A DNA stretch of 64,000 bases from Polytrichum commune (taxonomy: Eukaryota; Streptophyta; Polytrichopsida; Polytrichales; Polytrichaceae). Numbering within the stretch: position 1 is the first letter of the stretch; each line of letters begins with the position of its first letter. Below are positions 43,630-53,364 of the stretch, in pieces. The DNA lies in assembly GCA_950295325.1 (NCBI GenBank), contig OX485809.1:31744001-31808000 (forward strand), written 5' to 3'. A program made the position numbers and the translations under genes. A model generated the notes under the pieces. That model saw only the letters and a list, made by a program, of their open reading frames with translations, was not told the DNA's origin and ran no database searches.

Positions 43630-43646
43630 TGGTGCGTCCGCTGGGA
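43630..43646 (+). other. Primer-binding-site-like sequence, tRNA-Arg type
   Basis: TGGTGCGTCCGCTGGGA. The first ten bases complement GGACGCACCA, the 3' end I recall for plant tRNA-Arg(UCU) plus CCA. Supports a plus-strand LTR ending just left of it. No gag follows. Confidence 0.45.
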
Positions 43647-44169
43647 GATTCGAGCTTGGAGCTTGGAGAGTGGGCGACGGAAGTTTTGGAAGGCGGTAGG
43701 AGAAGCGAAGCGTGAAGAGCGATTAAAGGACGGAGCGCTCGTGAGAGGTATGTTTTGCATTTAGTATTTATTTTATGCAATTTCAATTGAGGAAGGAGCA
43801 CGGCAAAGGTGCGACTACTAAACCTTCTTGGGATGGCATAAACGAAGATCACGTTAATAGGATCCGCACTAGAAAACTAAGAGGTAGAGGGATAATTAAA
43901 GAATTAGGATTTCAAACTTCAAACATTCACTCGGTGGTGAGAATTTAAAGTTTTTAAACTAGAGGGTTTTAGTGTTTTTCAATTGCAATTATTGAAGTGT
44001 CTTTATGTTTAGCAATTCGATCGAGGGGAGAAACTAATAAACCAAGAGGAAGCAAATTGCTTGAGGTAAGCAAAATTTCTTCCAATTTAAAAAAACATTA
44101 ATTTAAAAAAGGATTTTTGTAATTGTCTTTGTCGTGACGAACGGAGAGGGTAATTCCAAACTTGGAAGT

Positions 44170-44228
44170 TAAACTAGCTTTTCGGAGTTACGCGCACAAG
44201 GTAAACTAGCTTTTCGGAGTTACGCGCA
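44170..44228 (+). repeat. 27-base direct repeat
   Basis: TAAACTAGCTTTTCGGAGTT followed by ACGCGCA, twice, separated by CAAGG. The end of the minus-strand ORF 44174-44734 falls inside it, so the ORF end may be an artefact of a junction. Confidence 0.9.
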
Positions 44229-44734
44229 GTATGAATCATATTGACTGGCAATGTATTCTGCCATGCTAAAATAGCATCGTCAGAATCTCCGTCACCAAGT
44301 GCACAAAAATATTCTCCCATTCCTACGGGAGCATATTGAAACGGCTTATTATTTATATGATGTATGGATTCACTCATAGTGGTCTCTTTCTCTGTTTCAT
44401 AACCATCATCCATAGTAAACTCGGTTTCCTCTTCCTGAGTCTCACCATGATATTGGGTAGGGAACAAGGGTAAGATGATTTTCTTTAACCCACTACCAAT
44501 TGTCAGTGTACCCTTCCCGTTGTTCCAAATACGATTAGTAATGTCCCGTTGTAACTCTAAAGGTAATGCTACAAACGACTCGATAAAGTCTTTGGGTAAG
44601 GCTACATCAGGCGTAATATAGATTCCGTTTCCGTGATAGCTGAAACGAAAGAACCTATATAAAGCTGAGAATAAATATCCCCCTGAATATATCTTGTGTT
44701 TGGCAAAGTCCGGGACTTGCCAACACCACTCCAT
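44174..44734 (-). CDS. Unknown ORF, 186 codons, in nested minus-strand retroelement
   Basis: Begins MEWCWQVPDFAKHKIYSGGY and has an acidic middle (ETQEEETEF). It lies 15 bases downstream of the ORF 44749-45222 in another frame. Both follow a tRNA-Asp-type primer-binding site, so they sit where gag of a Tat/Athila-type gypsy element would be. No Gag motif is recognisable; the pair could be one frameshifted gene. Confidence 0.4.
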   Translation of the reverse strand: MEWCWQVPDFAKHKIYSGGYLFSALYRFFRFSYHGNGIYITPDVALPKDFIESFVALPLELQRDITNRIWNNGKGTLTIGSGLKKIILPLFPTQYHGETQEEETEFTMDDGYETEKETTMSESIHHINNKPFQYAPVGMGEYFCALGDGDSDDAILAWQNTLPVNMIHTARNSEKLVYLVRVTPKS

Positions 44735-44748
44735 CAGTTCGTCAGGGC

Positions 44749-45222
44749 CTAACTAGAACAATAACGACATTGAGTTATGTCGATGGTTCTAGGTTTCCCA
44801 GTTGACTCTGTCAGATCCCCTCTATAATATCCTCTACGGTTCTTTCTAGTTTGGTTTCTAGACACACTACTCTCTTCTCTAAGTTCTCCTGCCTTTCCTA
44901 GCTGGATTTGTTTCCACAATGTTTCAGCACCGGGGAGATTATCCTCTCTATATTGGTTCCTCTTCAATCTATCTGACACGTTATACACGTAGTTTTCTAG
45001 TCTAGTGAGTCTATCGGTAAAGATGCTCAACAATTCATAAATTCGGTTGTCAAATCTTACAATGGGTTCGGACACTGGGCAAACATGGCGAGACCTAGGA
45101 TAAGATGTAGGACTAGTGACAGGTAGGTGATGTTGGTTGTCACTCCTAATCACTTGTGCCTTGTCTCTAGTTCTATGTCCTCTAAGTCTCCATTTGTTTT
45201 GTGTATTCATTGTGATTGACAC
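44749..45222 (-). CDS. Unknown ORF, 157 codons, first after minus-strand primer-binding site
   Basis: The track start includes extra codons; the likely ATG reads MNTQNKWRLRGHRTRDKAQV. Arg/Lys-rich at both ends (RNQTRKNRRGYYRGD), with a leucine-spaced segment IYELLSIFTDRLTRLENYVY that may form a coiled coil. It lies about 70 bases after the primer-binding site at 45279-45295, the position of gag. Not otherwise recognised. Confidence 0.4.
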   Translation of the reverse strand: MSITMNTQNKWRLRGHRTRDKAQVIRSDNQHHLPVTSPTSYPRSRHVCPVSEPIVRFDNRIYELLSIFTDRLTRLENYVYNVSDRLKRNQYREDNLPGAETLWKQIQLGKAGELREESSVSRNQTRKNRRGYYRGDLTESTGKPRTIDITQCRYCSS

Positions 45223-45278
45223 CGGTCATTTGCTAATTATTCCTTTCCAATTTAACCTTAAAAGACGACCACAGCCTT

Positions 45279-45295
45279 CCCCGGCAGCGGCGCCA
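45279..45295 (-). other. Primer-binding site, tRNA-Asp-like type (minus strand)
   Basis: Minus strand reads TGGCGCCGCTGCCGGGG, four bases after an LTR-like end CTTACTACA (45300). This is very close to TGGCGCCGTTGCCGGGG used by plant Athila/Tat gypsy elements. It implies a minus-strand LTR starting at 45300 and running rightwards. Confidence 0.7.
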
Positions 45296-45299
45296 AAAA

Positions 45300-47164
45300 T
45301 GTAGTAAGTTTTTGCTATGACTTTAAAACAACAAAACCCAGGGAACAAAGTCTCTAGGAAGACTGAGATAGTGTCTATAAGGGTTAATGTCACATTGGAT
45401 TAAGGATTTTAATAACATATTAGGGTCTTTCTTCCTTCATTACTTCTTAATTCCATTTATTTTCCCACTCTTAAGGTTCTTTTGTGCTTCCTCAGTAGTG
45501 AGTGACTCCGTCCTATCAAAAGGTAATTTTCTATCATTCTATGGTTTCGACATATGTCCGTCGTGAAGCTCAAAAGCTTGGCAAATAGTCCTTGGCAATT
45601 TGTCTGGACCGAAGTCCGGGGTAATGTCTTTTTGTAACCACATCGTCTTTCACAACAAGAATGGAACTTTTACAATAATCTCAAATTAATCCTTTTTAGT
45701 TTAACTTACAGTCTTTCGGCCATTCCTTTCAAAACTGTAACCATCCTCTTCATCTGCCACTTATCTGGCAACTCATCACCACAAACAACACAGGATTATA
45801 TATATGTATATATTCAATGCATCGACAAATCAGGCGATAATCTTTGATCCAAGCTCAGGGTTATTTCCAGCTTAGAAGGGATGCACCCTCGGTAATGTCT
45901 CACACCAAAGAAACCACTTCTCTCTCATGAGAGGGTAATGTCTTTTTGCAGCTCATAGACTGCTACTAGGTATGTCTTTATCCTTACAGTCCTACATCGG
46001 CCTTACGCTAGGTAATGTCTAGTAGCCACACTCAGACTTTTTCTCCAGGACATGCACCTCTCAAGAGCCTTGTTCTCTCTGACTTGACGTCTGTAAGGCT
46101 ACGTCCTAGTCTGCCTTTTCCTCTTCCCACTACGTTTCACTCAACGGCTCTAAAGACTATCGCTTACCTCCTCTTCTTCATGGCCTCTCTGGATCCATGT
46201 AGGCGATAGCCATATAACACAGGCGATGGCCTTTCTTGAACTCCTTACCTTCTCTGACCTTCCGTCTTCTTTCCCTCTCTCTCTCTATGCTGGCTATGGC
46301 CTTTATCCTGTCTCTACCCTGCTGGTCTCTTCCCAGACTCTACCTTTCACTCGCCTAATTGCCAATGCTCCCTGTAGCTTCCTACGGCTATTGCCCAGAT
46401 ACTTACGCTCAATGTCTATAGCCCTTTGTCCTCACTTCGGACTTGAAGGACCCACTTTCTTGACCATGGCCACATTCAGACTATTGCCCTTGCCTTCACT
46501 CACTGACAATAGCCTCTCCCTTCTACTTCAAACTCAAAGAAACTTCTCACTTGCCTATGGCCCTTCTCAGATTTTGACCATTGCTCTTACGACAATCTTT
46601 CTCTCAAAGCTCATCGCCCTCTTGGCTGATAATACATCTATTTTAGCACGCAAGACTATTGCCAAACATCACACAAGACACTTTCTTTATTCCTGCACAC
46701 ACTCATACAACAACTACTTCAAAGACACTTGCATTTCCAAGATACTTTACTCCAACTGTAAAAAGTTCCAAGGTCACTTAGAGTCCGAATCACTCGGCTC
46801 TTCTCCCTATGTCTATTCCTAAAAGCATATTGCCAGGCTAAGTGTTTATGGCCGAACTCAATCACTGAGCTTCGACGTTCACTGCCTATTGCTAATCTAT
46901 GCTGAGGCTACGTTAGATTCTACTGCATTGGAAAAATAGCCTGTCTTGGCAATGGCCAGCCTCCTCTCTATAATCGGAGGAGAAGATGGTGGTTACAACC
47001 GCCTGCCCACTGGCTATTGCCCTATGTTCACACTGGCTAATTGCCCTTGAGTGACTATTGCTATTACTAATCACTAATTTAGCAAGTTGGGCTTCGAAGC
47101 CAGGCGATTGCCAAAAAATCGAGCTTACATAGCCCCACGCTAACCTTCTTGCGTCCCGCAAGAC
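45300..47164 (-). repeat. Probable long LTR or non-coding region with repeated short words
   Basis: Starts TGTAGTAAGTTTTTGC right of the minus-strand primer-binding site. It contains GGTAATGTCT near 45623, 45889, 45935 and 46011 plus a GGTATGTCT variant near 45969, and many CTATTGCC / GGCAATAG words between 46100 and 47160. A plus-strand 198-codon ORF here (46226-46822) is low-complexity Leu/Ser/Pro from pyrimidine-rich DNA and not accepted. The LTR's other edge is not determined. Confidence 0.45.
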
Positions 47165-48793
47165 CTATCTTTTTGTGCGCTTATTGCCTTCATTCATGTA
47201 CTTGAATGGCCTCTGTGATGACGGGCCATAGTCTTCAACATATCCAAGGGCCATCACCTCTTCTTGCGGAACTACTGTGTTGTGAATCAATCTTTGATTC
47301 TTCAATGCTCTGCTGATCACACCATACCTCGTGGTTCCGAACTCGTTCACCAGACTATGGTGTGGGCCAATGATGAAGTACGTCGCACACATTGCCTCAA
47401 GACAACGATACCACCGTGAGGAATTGTAATTTATCTTTGTCAAAAACATTGCCTCCCGGTTAGCTCGACTCAGCAAATTGACATTATAAGCGAACTCGTA
47501 CCTTTTACACCAGAAACCAAGGATAGCTGTAAAAATCGCTGCACGAAAGCAAACTGGATCCTGATGATCGCGGTGTGCGTACGAGAACTGCATATACGAC
47601 TCGTAACAATCCTGGTAAGTCACAAAACTGCCCGAAATCACTGGCCAATTGTACTCCAGGCTATCGATCAAAGCTTGAGGTGGCCACTTCCAGCGCCTTT
47701 GACAGTCGCAAAATCTCGGGTCATTCGTGACAGTAACGGGAGGCTCTGGACTCCATCCATGGCAAATTCGTCGATACACTACGTCGTGTGCCTCCTCTGG
47801 TCTCGTGTCGATTTGCTGGGATAGGCCTACGTCTTCTAGAATCCACTCAAGGGCCTTCCAGCTTGGAATTGGCTCTTCGAAAGCAATATCAAAGAGGGCA
47901 GGGTAGTTGCCCAAAAACCTTTGAGCTAAAGGCGTCAGAGGGGGTCGTCGTTTGACATGCAAGGCCCTCTGCACCAAGCTAGCGGGTGGCACAAAGAAAG
48001 TCACCTGGTTTTGTAACTGGACCTGCACTGGGCCATTCGACTGGGCGATCGTCTGCAAGCTCCTTATTAGCCTATCGCCAATCTGGTCAAACTTGAGCTC
48101 ATATTGCCCTGGTCCAATGTCCAACCTCTTGGCTATCGCCAGTCGCTCGGATGCTGCATCCATTACCGACTGCAGGTAATTGTCGTCTCCCATGCTCAGC
48201 CTCAACCGCCCCAGCTCACTCTCCCACAGTTGCATCAGATGGGGTGGGCAAATAGTCAGAGCAGTGTTGACTGCATGGCTCCACCGCTGAAGGTCTATTT
48301 GCCTGACTGGTTCACTTTCCTCCGCCTTCGAGACTAGTTGCCTTTTTGTGCTTAGGGTTAACTCTAGCTGACTGTAGTATAAGAAGATGTGAACTCCTAA
48401 GTCGGCTATAATCTGAAACCCTTTGAACATGTTGCTTAGCTGGAGCTCCCCCCTCACTAAAATTTCAGTTAGGAGATGCTCATAGCCGTCATTAGTGGCC
48501 TCCTCCCATAAATTCTCAAATTCAATAGGCTCTAATATTTGGGATGGCCTAACACTATATACGACAAAAAAGATATCCCTCTGTAGCTCATAGTTTTTAA
48601 AGAGAGACTTATAGGGTGGACAGACACTCTCTATTGCCCAGATCCCAGCCTTCAATCTCTCAATTTTTCCTTTTGAAGACTCTATGACAGACGCTTGTGT
48701 CTCACTCAGAGATTTTAGACCTTTCACCTGCTGGGTTAGAGTCATAATTGTACTCTCATCAATCAAAAATGCTCGAATTTGAGTCTCCAACAT
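47165..48793 (-). CDS. Unknown 542-residue protein, start codon inside repeat Q
   Basis: A long intact ORF. The ATG (48793-48791) is part of repeat Q (CTACAATG), and the ORF diverges from Q from the next base. N-terminal ~60 residues have coiled-coil-like spacing (MTLTQQVKGLKSLSETQ). Later there are aromatic-rich segments (PVISGSFVTYQDCYESYMQF) and a Cys pair in RFCDCQRRWKW. The C-terminus is basic (EGNKRTKR). No RT, integrase, protease or known plant domain recognised. It could be a captured host gene, a Gag variant or an extra ORF of an LTR element. If Q is an LTR, it would supply both promoter and initiation codon. Confidence 0.6.
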   Translation of the reverse strand: MLETQIRAFLIDESTIMTLTQQVKGLKSLSETQASVIESSKGKIERLKAGIWAIESVCPPYKSLFKNYELQRDIFFVVYSVRPSQILEPIEFENLWEEATNDGYEHLLTEILVRGELQLSNMFKGFQIIADLGVHIFLYYSQLELTLSTKRQLVSKAEESEPVRQIDLQRWSHAVNTALTICPPHLMQLWESELGRLRLSMGDDNYLQSVMDAASERLAIAKRLDIGPGQYELKFDQIGDRLIRSLQTIAQSNGPVQVQLQNQVTFFVPPASLVQRALHVKRRPPLTPLAQRFLGNYPALFDIAFEEPIPSWKALEWILEDVGLSQQIDTRPEEAHDVVYRRICHGWSPEPPVTVTNDPRFCDCQRRWKWPPQALIDSLEYNWPVISGSFVTYQDCYESYMQFSYAHRDHQDPVCFRAAIFTAILGFWCKRYEFAYNVNLLSRANREAMFLTKINYNSSRWYRCLEAMCATYFIIGPHHSLVNEFGTTRYGVISRALKNQRLIHNTVVPQEEVMALGYVEDYGPSSQRPFKYMNEGNKRTKR

Positions 48794-49027
48794 TGTAGAA
48801 GAACGTAGAAACTAGTTATAGAATTGAACTTTCTGGAAGGATCGTGACAAGGATGAATGTTCACTAAAAGGATGAACGTACTCAAGGAGTCGTCTCTCCC
48901 GGTGATTCAACACTTATTGATCTTCCGCTTCTTTACGTCTGTGTTTTCCTAATGTAATACTGCTTTGATATCAATAAAGTGTAGTTGAAGAATTACTGTG
49001 TATACCAATGTGTAAGTATATGTGAGC
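48791..49027 (-). repeat. Repeat Q, right copy
   Basis: ~97% like 42315-42556, same orientation. The inner edge coincides with the start codon of the 542-codon ORF. Confidence 0.88.
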
Positions 49028-49050
49028 TTGTATGGTTCTATCAAACAATA

Positions 49051-49200
49051 GAAATGACTCTCCGAATGCACAGGGTGCAGATTTTTCGTCCAAAGTTTTC
49101 CACAGACTTCTCTAGATGCAACGTCTTTAGAAATAACCCTCCGAACGCACATGGTGCAGTTTTTCCGTCTAAACTCTTCCACCGATACCACCGGGAGTTT
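49051..49200 (+). repeat. T array, right part
   Basis: Begins with target duplicate GAAAT and continues GACTCTCCGAATGCACAGGG. About 1.9 units. Completes the array broken at 42292. Confidence 0.8.
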
Positions 49201-49920
49201 TTAAAAAAAAAACTTGGCAGTGAGTGAAATATCGCGCACAACCTCCTTGATAACTGCTATATCAGCTTTTGATCTAAGTCGCAGATCGCAGCTGGGGATT
49301 TGTAGAGCTCACGGAGAATTGAATTCAACTTCGTAGTTCTCATATTCGTTCTTCTCTCAACTTCGCAGCACGCTTCGCAGCTCCTTGAACTTCGTGGGAC
49401 TATGATGGTACCTCTATTTTCTAAATCAGAACTACTATCGCAAGATTTGCACTCTTTTGGTCAGATCGACTCTTTAATTATGATCTGCTAGGAACTTCCC
49501 AGTGGATCTATTGCGGTCTAGTGTAGATCTCAACTAACTTATCCACTTCGTTTTGGTGCAGATCCCAAGTAAGTTCGCAATGCCATTGGGTGTATTGCCA
49601 GCTTACTTCGATCCGCTCCAGATGCAACTCACTACACATATCAAACCTCACATGCAACACTTCACCAAAAGCTCCTAGCTAAATGGCAACCCCCCCCCCC
49701 CCTTTAACTTATTATTCCTCAAATCACGTAAATTATTATTCCTCTAGATGCAACTCACTACACGTATCAAACCTCTCATACAACACTTTACCAAGAGCTC
49801 CTAACTACATCGCAGCCGCCCCCTACACCTCAATGATTTCCCAATCGGACCGCCAGCCAAAGTCTCCACTCCACACTTGTAAGAGGTGTACTCACTATAA
49901 CAGATGTCTACTGATAGATC
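49201..49920. other. Non-coding stretch between T array and repeat P
   Basis: No gene. CCTC.AGATGCAACTCACTACAC occurs twice (about 49616 and 49741) within a ~65-bp diverged duplication. A run of 14 C lies at 49690-49703. Confidence 0.6.
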
Positions 49921-50040
49921 GAGAGTAACTGCTACAAGATTTGTGATTCCGGTGTGCTGTGAGGTGCAATCGCCTAAGCGATCAGAAGCTCAAGTGAGAG
50001 AGAGAGTCTTCCTCTTTTTTCGAAGGTCACAGCATCCCTC
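49921..50040 (+). repeat. Dispersed repeat P, right copy
   Basis: Matches 41851-41993, ending at the same CACAGCATCCCTC. Confidence 0.8.
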
Positions 50041-50229
50041 CCGGATGTTAGGATGATTTAGGTTGGACGAAGAGCAGTTTTGTGAGAGATGAAATGATGG
50101 ATTTAGGATAACTTAAGGTGGTTGTATGGATGAAGAATGATCAAATGAATGTAATAGATTAGGATAGTTGTAAAAGATAGATGGTTATTGCTTAGATTCA
50201 ATACAGTAGTCCACCCATCCGGCCAATTT

Positions 50230-51090
50230 TATGGATTATTACTTCGATTGGAGTAGCAATTATCACTACAAAGTTCATGAAGATGCATATGATGTCTCAA
50301 GTCAAAGTATGTTCTTCAATTACATATCATATTTTGCCAACCAAATTTGGAGAATTTTCCATAGAGTTACATGTTATCAAGCTCATTATGGGCTTTCAAC
50401 AACGGATTACCCACCTATCCCCCTCTTCATTAGTTAGTAAAACAATCTCACTTTCCCGACACATGGCCGAACAAGGATTTAACACCTAGCACAAATCAAC
50501 AACCATGTGGAAGATATTATGGGATCTATCTCATTGGAAAACCCATGACAACCCAACCACATCGAAAATAGCATATGATTATATCAATGAGGTTTTTGAT
50601 CTCTTAGGGAAGAAACTAGATTACCTCCTTCTCAAGGATTTTCTCAAATGTGAATGTGAATTGTAATCGAAAGAACCATCGACTCCACCACAACATAAAA
50701 GCATTAGTGCCTAACACACCTCGAACCATAGACTTGCCATTGAAATTGGATAATGAACGACTATCCCTATCTCTAAAGATATTAGACTATGCTACTTTTA
50801 CTCCTACAATGCAGTTGAAAATGAGGCACATTTCATGTTGGAATGTCCATTATATAACCCCATAGAGATAGATTTCCATCACTATTTGAGAATGTAGTTC
50901 TAGAGAGCCTCAAGTCTTTCTTTCCATCGGACCACCATATTGACATTGGCCACTACCTAGGAAACTTTAAGGCTACCACACTCCACCACTCTAAAGAATT
51001 AGCTAGTTTGAAACCATCCCGACATACTTTCAGTCCCATTAGCCTTTCAACTTTCTAGATTTTAAAATCAATTTCATTTCATTTCAATAC
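50230..51090 (+). pseudogene. LINE-like ORF remnant, C-terminal region
   Basis: Pieces in different frames follow one another: VKVCSSITYHILPTKFGEFS (about 50306), SKTISLSRHMAEQGFNT, then KKLDYLLLKDFLKCE (about 50610), then a Cys-His segment VENEAHFMLECPLYNPI (about 50817) and ENVVLESLKSFFPSD (about 50890). The E-x-H-F-x-L-E-C-P-x-Y pattern is typical of the region after RT in plant LINEs. Several stops and at least two frameshifts, so not functional. Confidence 0.6.
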
Positions 51091-51285
51091 AACAGGTGCT
51101 AAAATTAGGCTTGGGACCTAGTTCTTGCTTTTGGGTTAGAATTTATAGTAGAACCACCTATTCCTGATCAAGACCCCATCTTGAATCTATAGGGTGCCAT
51201 AATTTCGATCAATTTGGGATTGATTTTAGTAATTTCTTTTCATGCATGTTTTAAATAAGGTTCCATGTTTCACGACTTCTAAGGA

Positions 51286-51401
51286 TTAGTTTCCATGTAG
51301 GCCACTTGCCCATGAGATTCTAGTGGAAATATAGATGCCACCAAGTGAAATTCACATTTCCACTAGAATCTGGTGGTCAAAGCGGCCTACGTGGAAACTA
51401 A
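51286..51401 (+). repeat. Foldback (inverted repeat) element
   Basis: Outer arms TTAGTTTCCATGTAGGCC and GGCCTACGTGGAAACTAA pair with one mismatch. Inner arms GATTCTAGTGGAAAT and ATTTCCACTAGAATC pair perfectly. About 12-13 unpaired bases lie between the two stems on each side and a ~25-base loop is in the centre. Confidence 0.85.
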
Positions 51402-53364
51402 CCTTGACTCTGCAACTTCGATTCAGTATCACCAAGGAATCGATACTGCCATGACACACATCCCAATTTTGAGTGCTAAAGTGAGGAACAATTCATCTCA
51501 AAATAAGTTGTGGCAAACTCTAGACATTGGTAATGGTTTGGACCAATTTTTGGCTTCACAAATTCACATTAATTTCCATTTAAGGAATAAAATTACCTAT
51601 TTTATTTTATTTTTCCAGTCCTCCCGATTTTTATCTTCCTACAAGGGAAGAATTTGCACCACCTTATACTTCTCCAGATTTGGCACAGAATCTCTTAAAG
51701 TGCTCGGTTATGGGCGCCTCCATTCTAGTGCTATTCTTTGGTTAATTGATATAGCCAGGAATCTGTTACACACATCTTCAGTAATATCCATGCTTATAAA
51801 ATCTTTATCAAGCACACCAAGCATGGGTCTTTAGGACGAGCCACAAAATTGCACAATTGGATACTCCCGACTTCTAGTACATAGCATGTAGGGTATGTGG
51901 CACTGTAGTGGGGACTTCCATCTCAAATACTATCAGCTAGGGAATTGCCAATTCGTCTGATTATCAACTGTGAGGGATATATGAGTGTTTTCTTTCTCTT
52001 CAGGTGGTCAGATAGACCCTCCCATTGGTGTTGACTATTGATAATAAATTGTAAAAAAAATTGCACATATAGTCCAACCTCATTTTAAGGAATTGTCCAT
52101 TTTGCATCCGTTTGTGACTACATGCCTTCCCATATACTCCTCAAAAATACGTGTCTGATTGAGAAGAGTGACCACACAAGGCCCATATATCTTAATACGC
52201 CACAGAGAGTGAGACAGGTCAGCTATTAGGCCAATAAATTGCCCCTGCATCATTCATTTCCTGCAATAACTTCTAATCTGGATTGTGGAGCTCTGGAGAT
52301 GCCACTGATGATGCAAAATGAGGAACTGCTTGAATGTCCAGATACTCAACCCCTTGCTTGTTCAATGAAATAGCTCAGCCTTTGATTTTACTCGAGTTTG
52401 TGGAACAATGAACATCAAGAGCCACATAAACATGGCTCCTTAGGGGTTCTCAGGTTGTTGAAATCACCCGGTGGTATTGCTCCATTCAACTTAGAATATG
52501 GATCATGTCCACAGTGCACCTAACTCAATTTGTAAATTAGCAACTCAACAAATTCTCTGATATGTGCATGCTAATAGTGTGTACAGATTCGCACATATTC
52601 TTTGAGACACCCTGTAGTTAGCTGCAGACTTATGACAAGTTTACATTACTATTTATGACCAAATATACAAAAACCATGCATTAGTTGATATCTGGAAAAG
52701 TATCAGTAAGTCCTGACCCAAGATAGTGGTACACTATGCAGAGGAGCCCCAACAGACTCAAAATATTGTTGATAAAGAGGCTAAGACAATCAAGGCTGGT
52801 CTGAAAAGGTGTCCTTTGTGTGATCCTAATGCAATGATCTAATCTTTCTGAACTGCACAAATGTATTGTCACCTTAATTTTATGCTACCTGAAGGTTAGT
52901 ATGTACACCTATTCAAATGGCCTGCACCTACAAGCCCACTTCAAATGACATCTGAGTTCTTGGTGGATTTGGAACATATGTGATGTACACCAGCCTGCAG
53001 CACTGGTAGAATCTAAATGAGGACATCCAAAGGATAGATGAACCTCGCCCTCCTACTCAATCTCTAACATGAGCCTGACCCTGACCTCAGCTTGGCATGT
53101 AACCTCAGATAAACACTAGCATCTTTGTTGATGTAAAACAGTAGCATCCAAGTTCCGCTCACTATCCCCTCTCACAATGTACAACATATGTCAGGGTGTG
53201 GCTCAATTTGAACAGATTGGGCACCGGACCAGGTTAGTTTAGAACGCAATGAAGGTGTACCTGCCCACGAGAAGAAGCAGATAATTTGTGCAATTCCGCA
53301 CATGCTGACACTTGATTGTTGCAATGGATAATACCATCAATACTCAATGAAATCCCTTTGATGC
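51402..53364. other. Intergenic sequence downstream of SNF12
   Basis: No convincing ORF or repeat. The right end will contain the 3' UTR and poly(A) site of the minus-strand gene ending at 53365. Confidence 0.55.

Larger units (their letters stand above)
42293..49050 (-). mobile_element. 6.76-kb inserted unit with TATTGTT...AACAATA ends
   Basis: Breaks a T repeat, with target duplicate GAAAT at 42288-42292 and 49051-49055. Ends TATTGTT/AACAATA are inverted. Near each end lies a ~240-bp direct repeat Q (42315-42556, 48791-49027), about 97% alike. The repeats do not reach the inner edges expected of full LTRs: the right copy lacks the ~22 bases found before the left copy, and the left copy lacks the 23 bases after the right copy. 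The unit looks like a rearranged LTR element, minus-oriented, with other elements nested inside. Confidence 0.75.

Noticed and set aside
46226-46822. 198-codon plus-strand ORF rich in Leu, Ser and Pro
   Set aside because: Pyrimidine-rich low-complexity DNA within a probable LTR; no domain and no matching second copy.
42315-49027. Repeats Q as clean complete LTRs
   Set aside because: The two copies end at different points relative to the outer termini, and no primer-binding site follows the presumed 5' copy. Described as direct repeats only.
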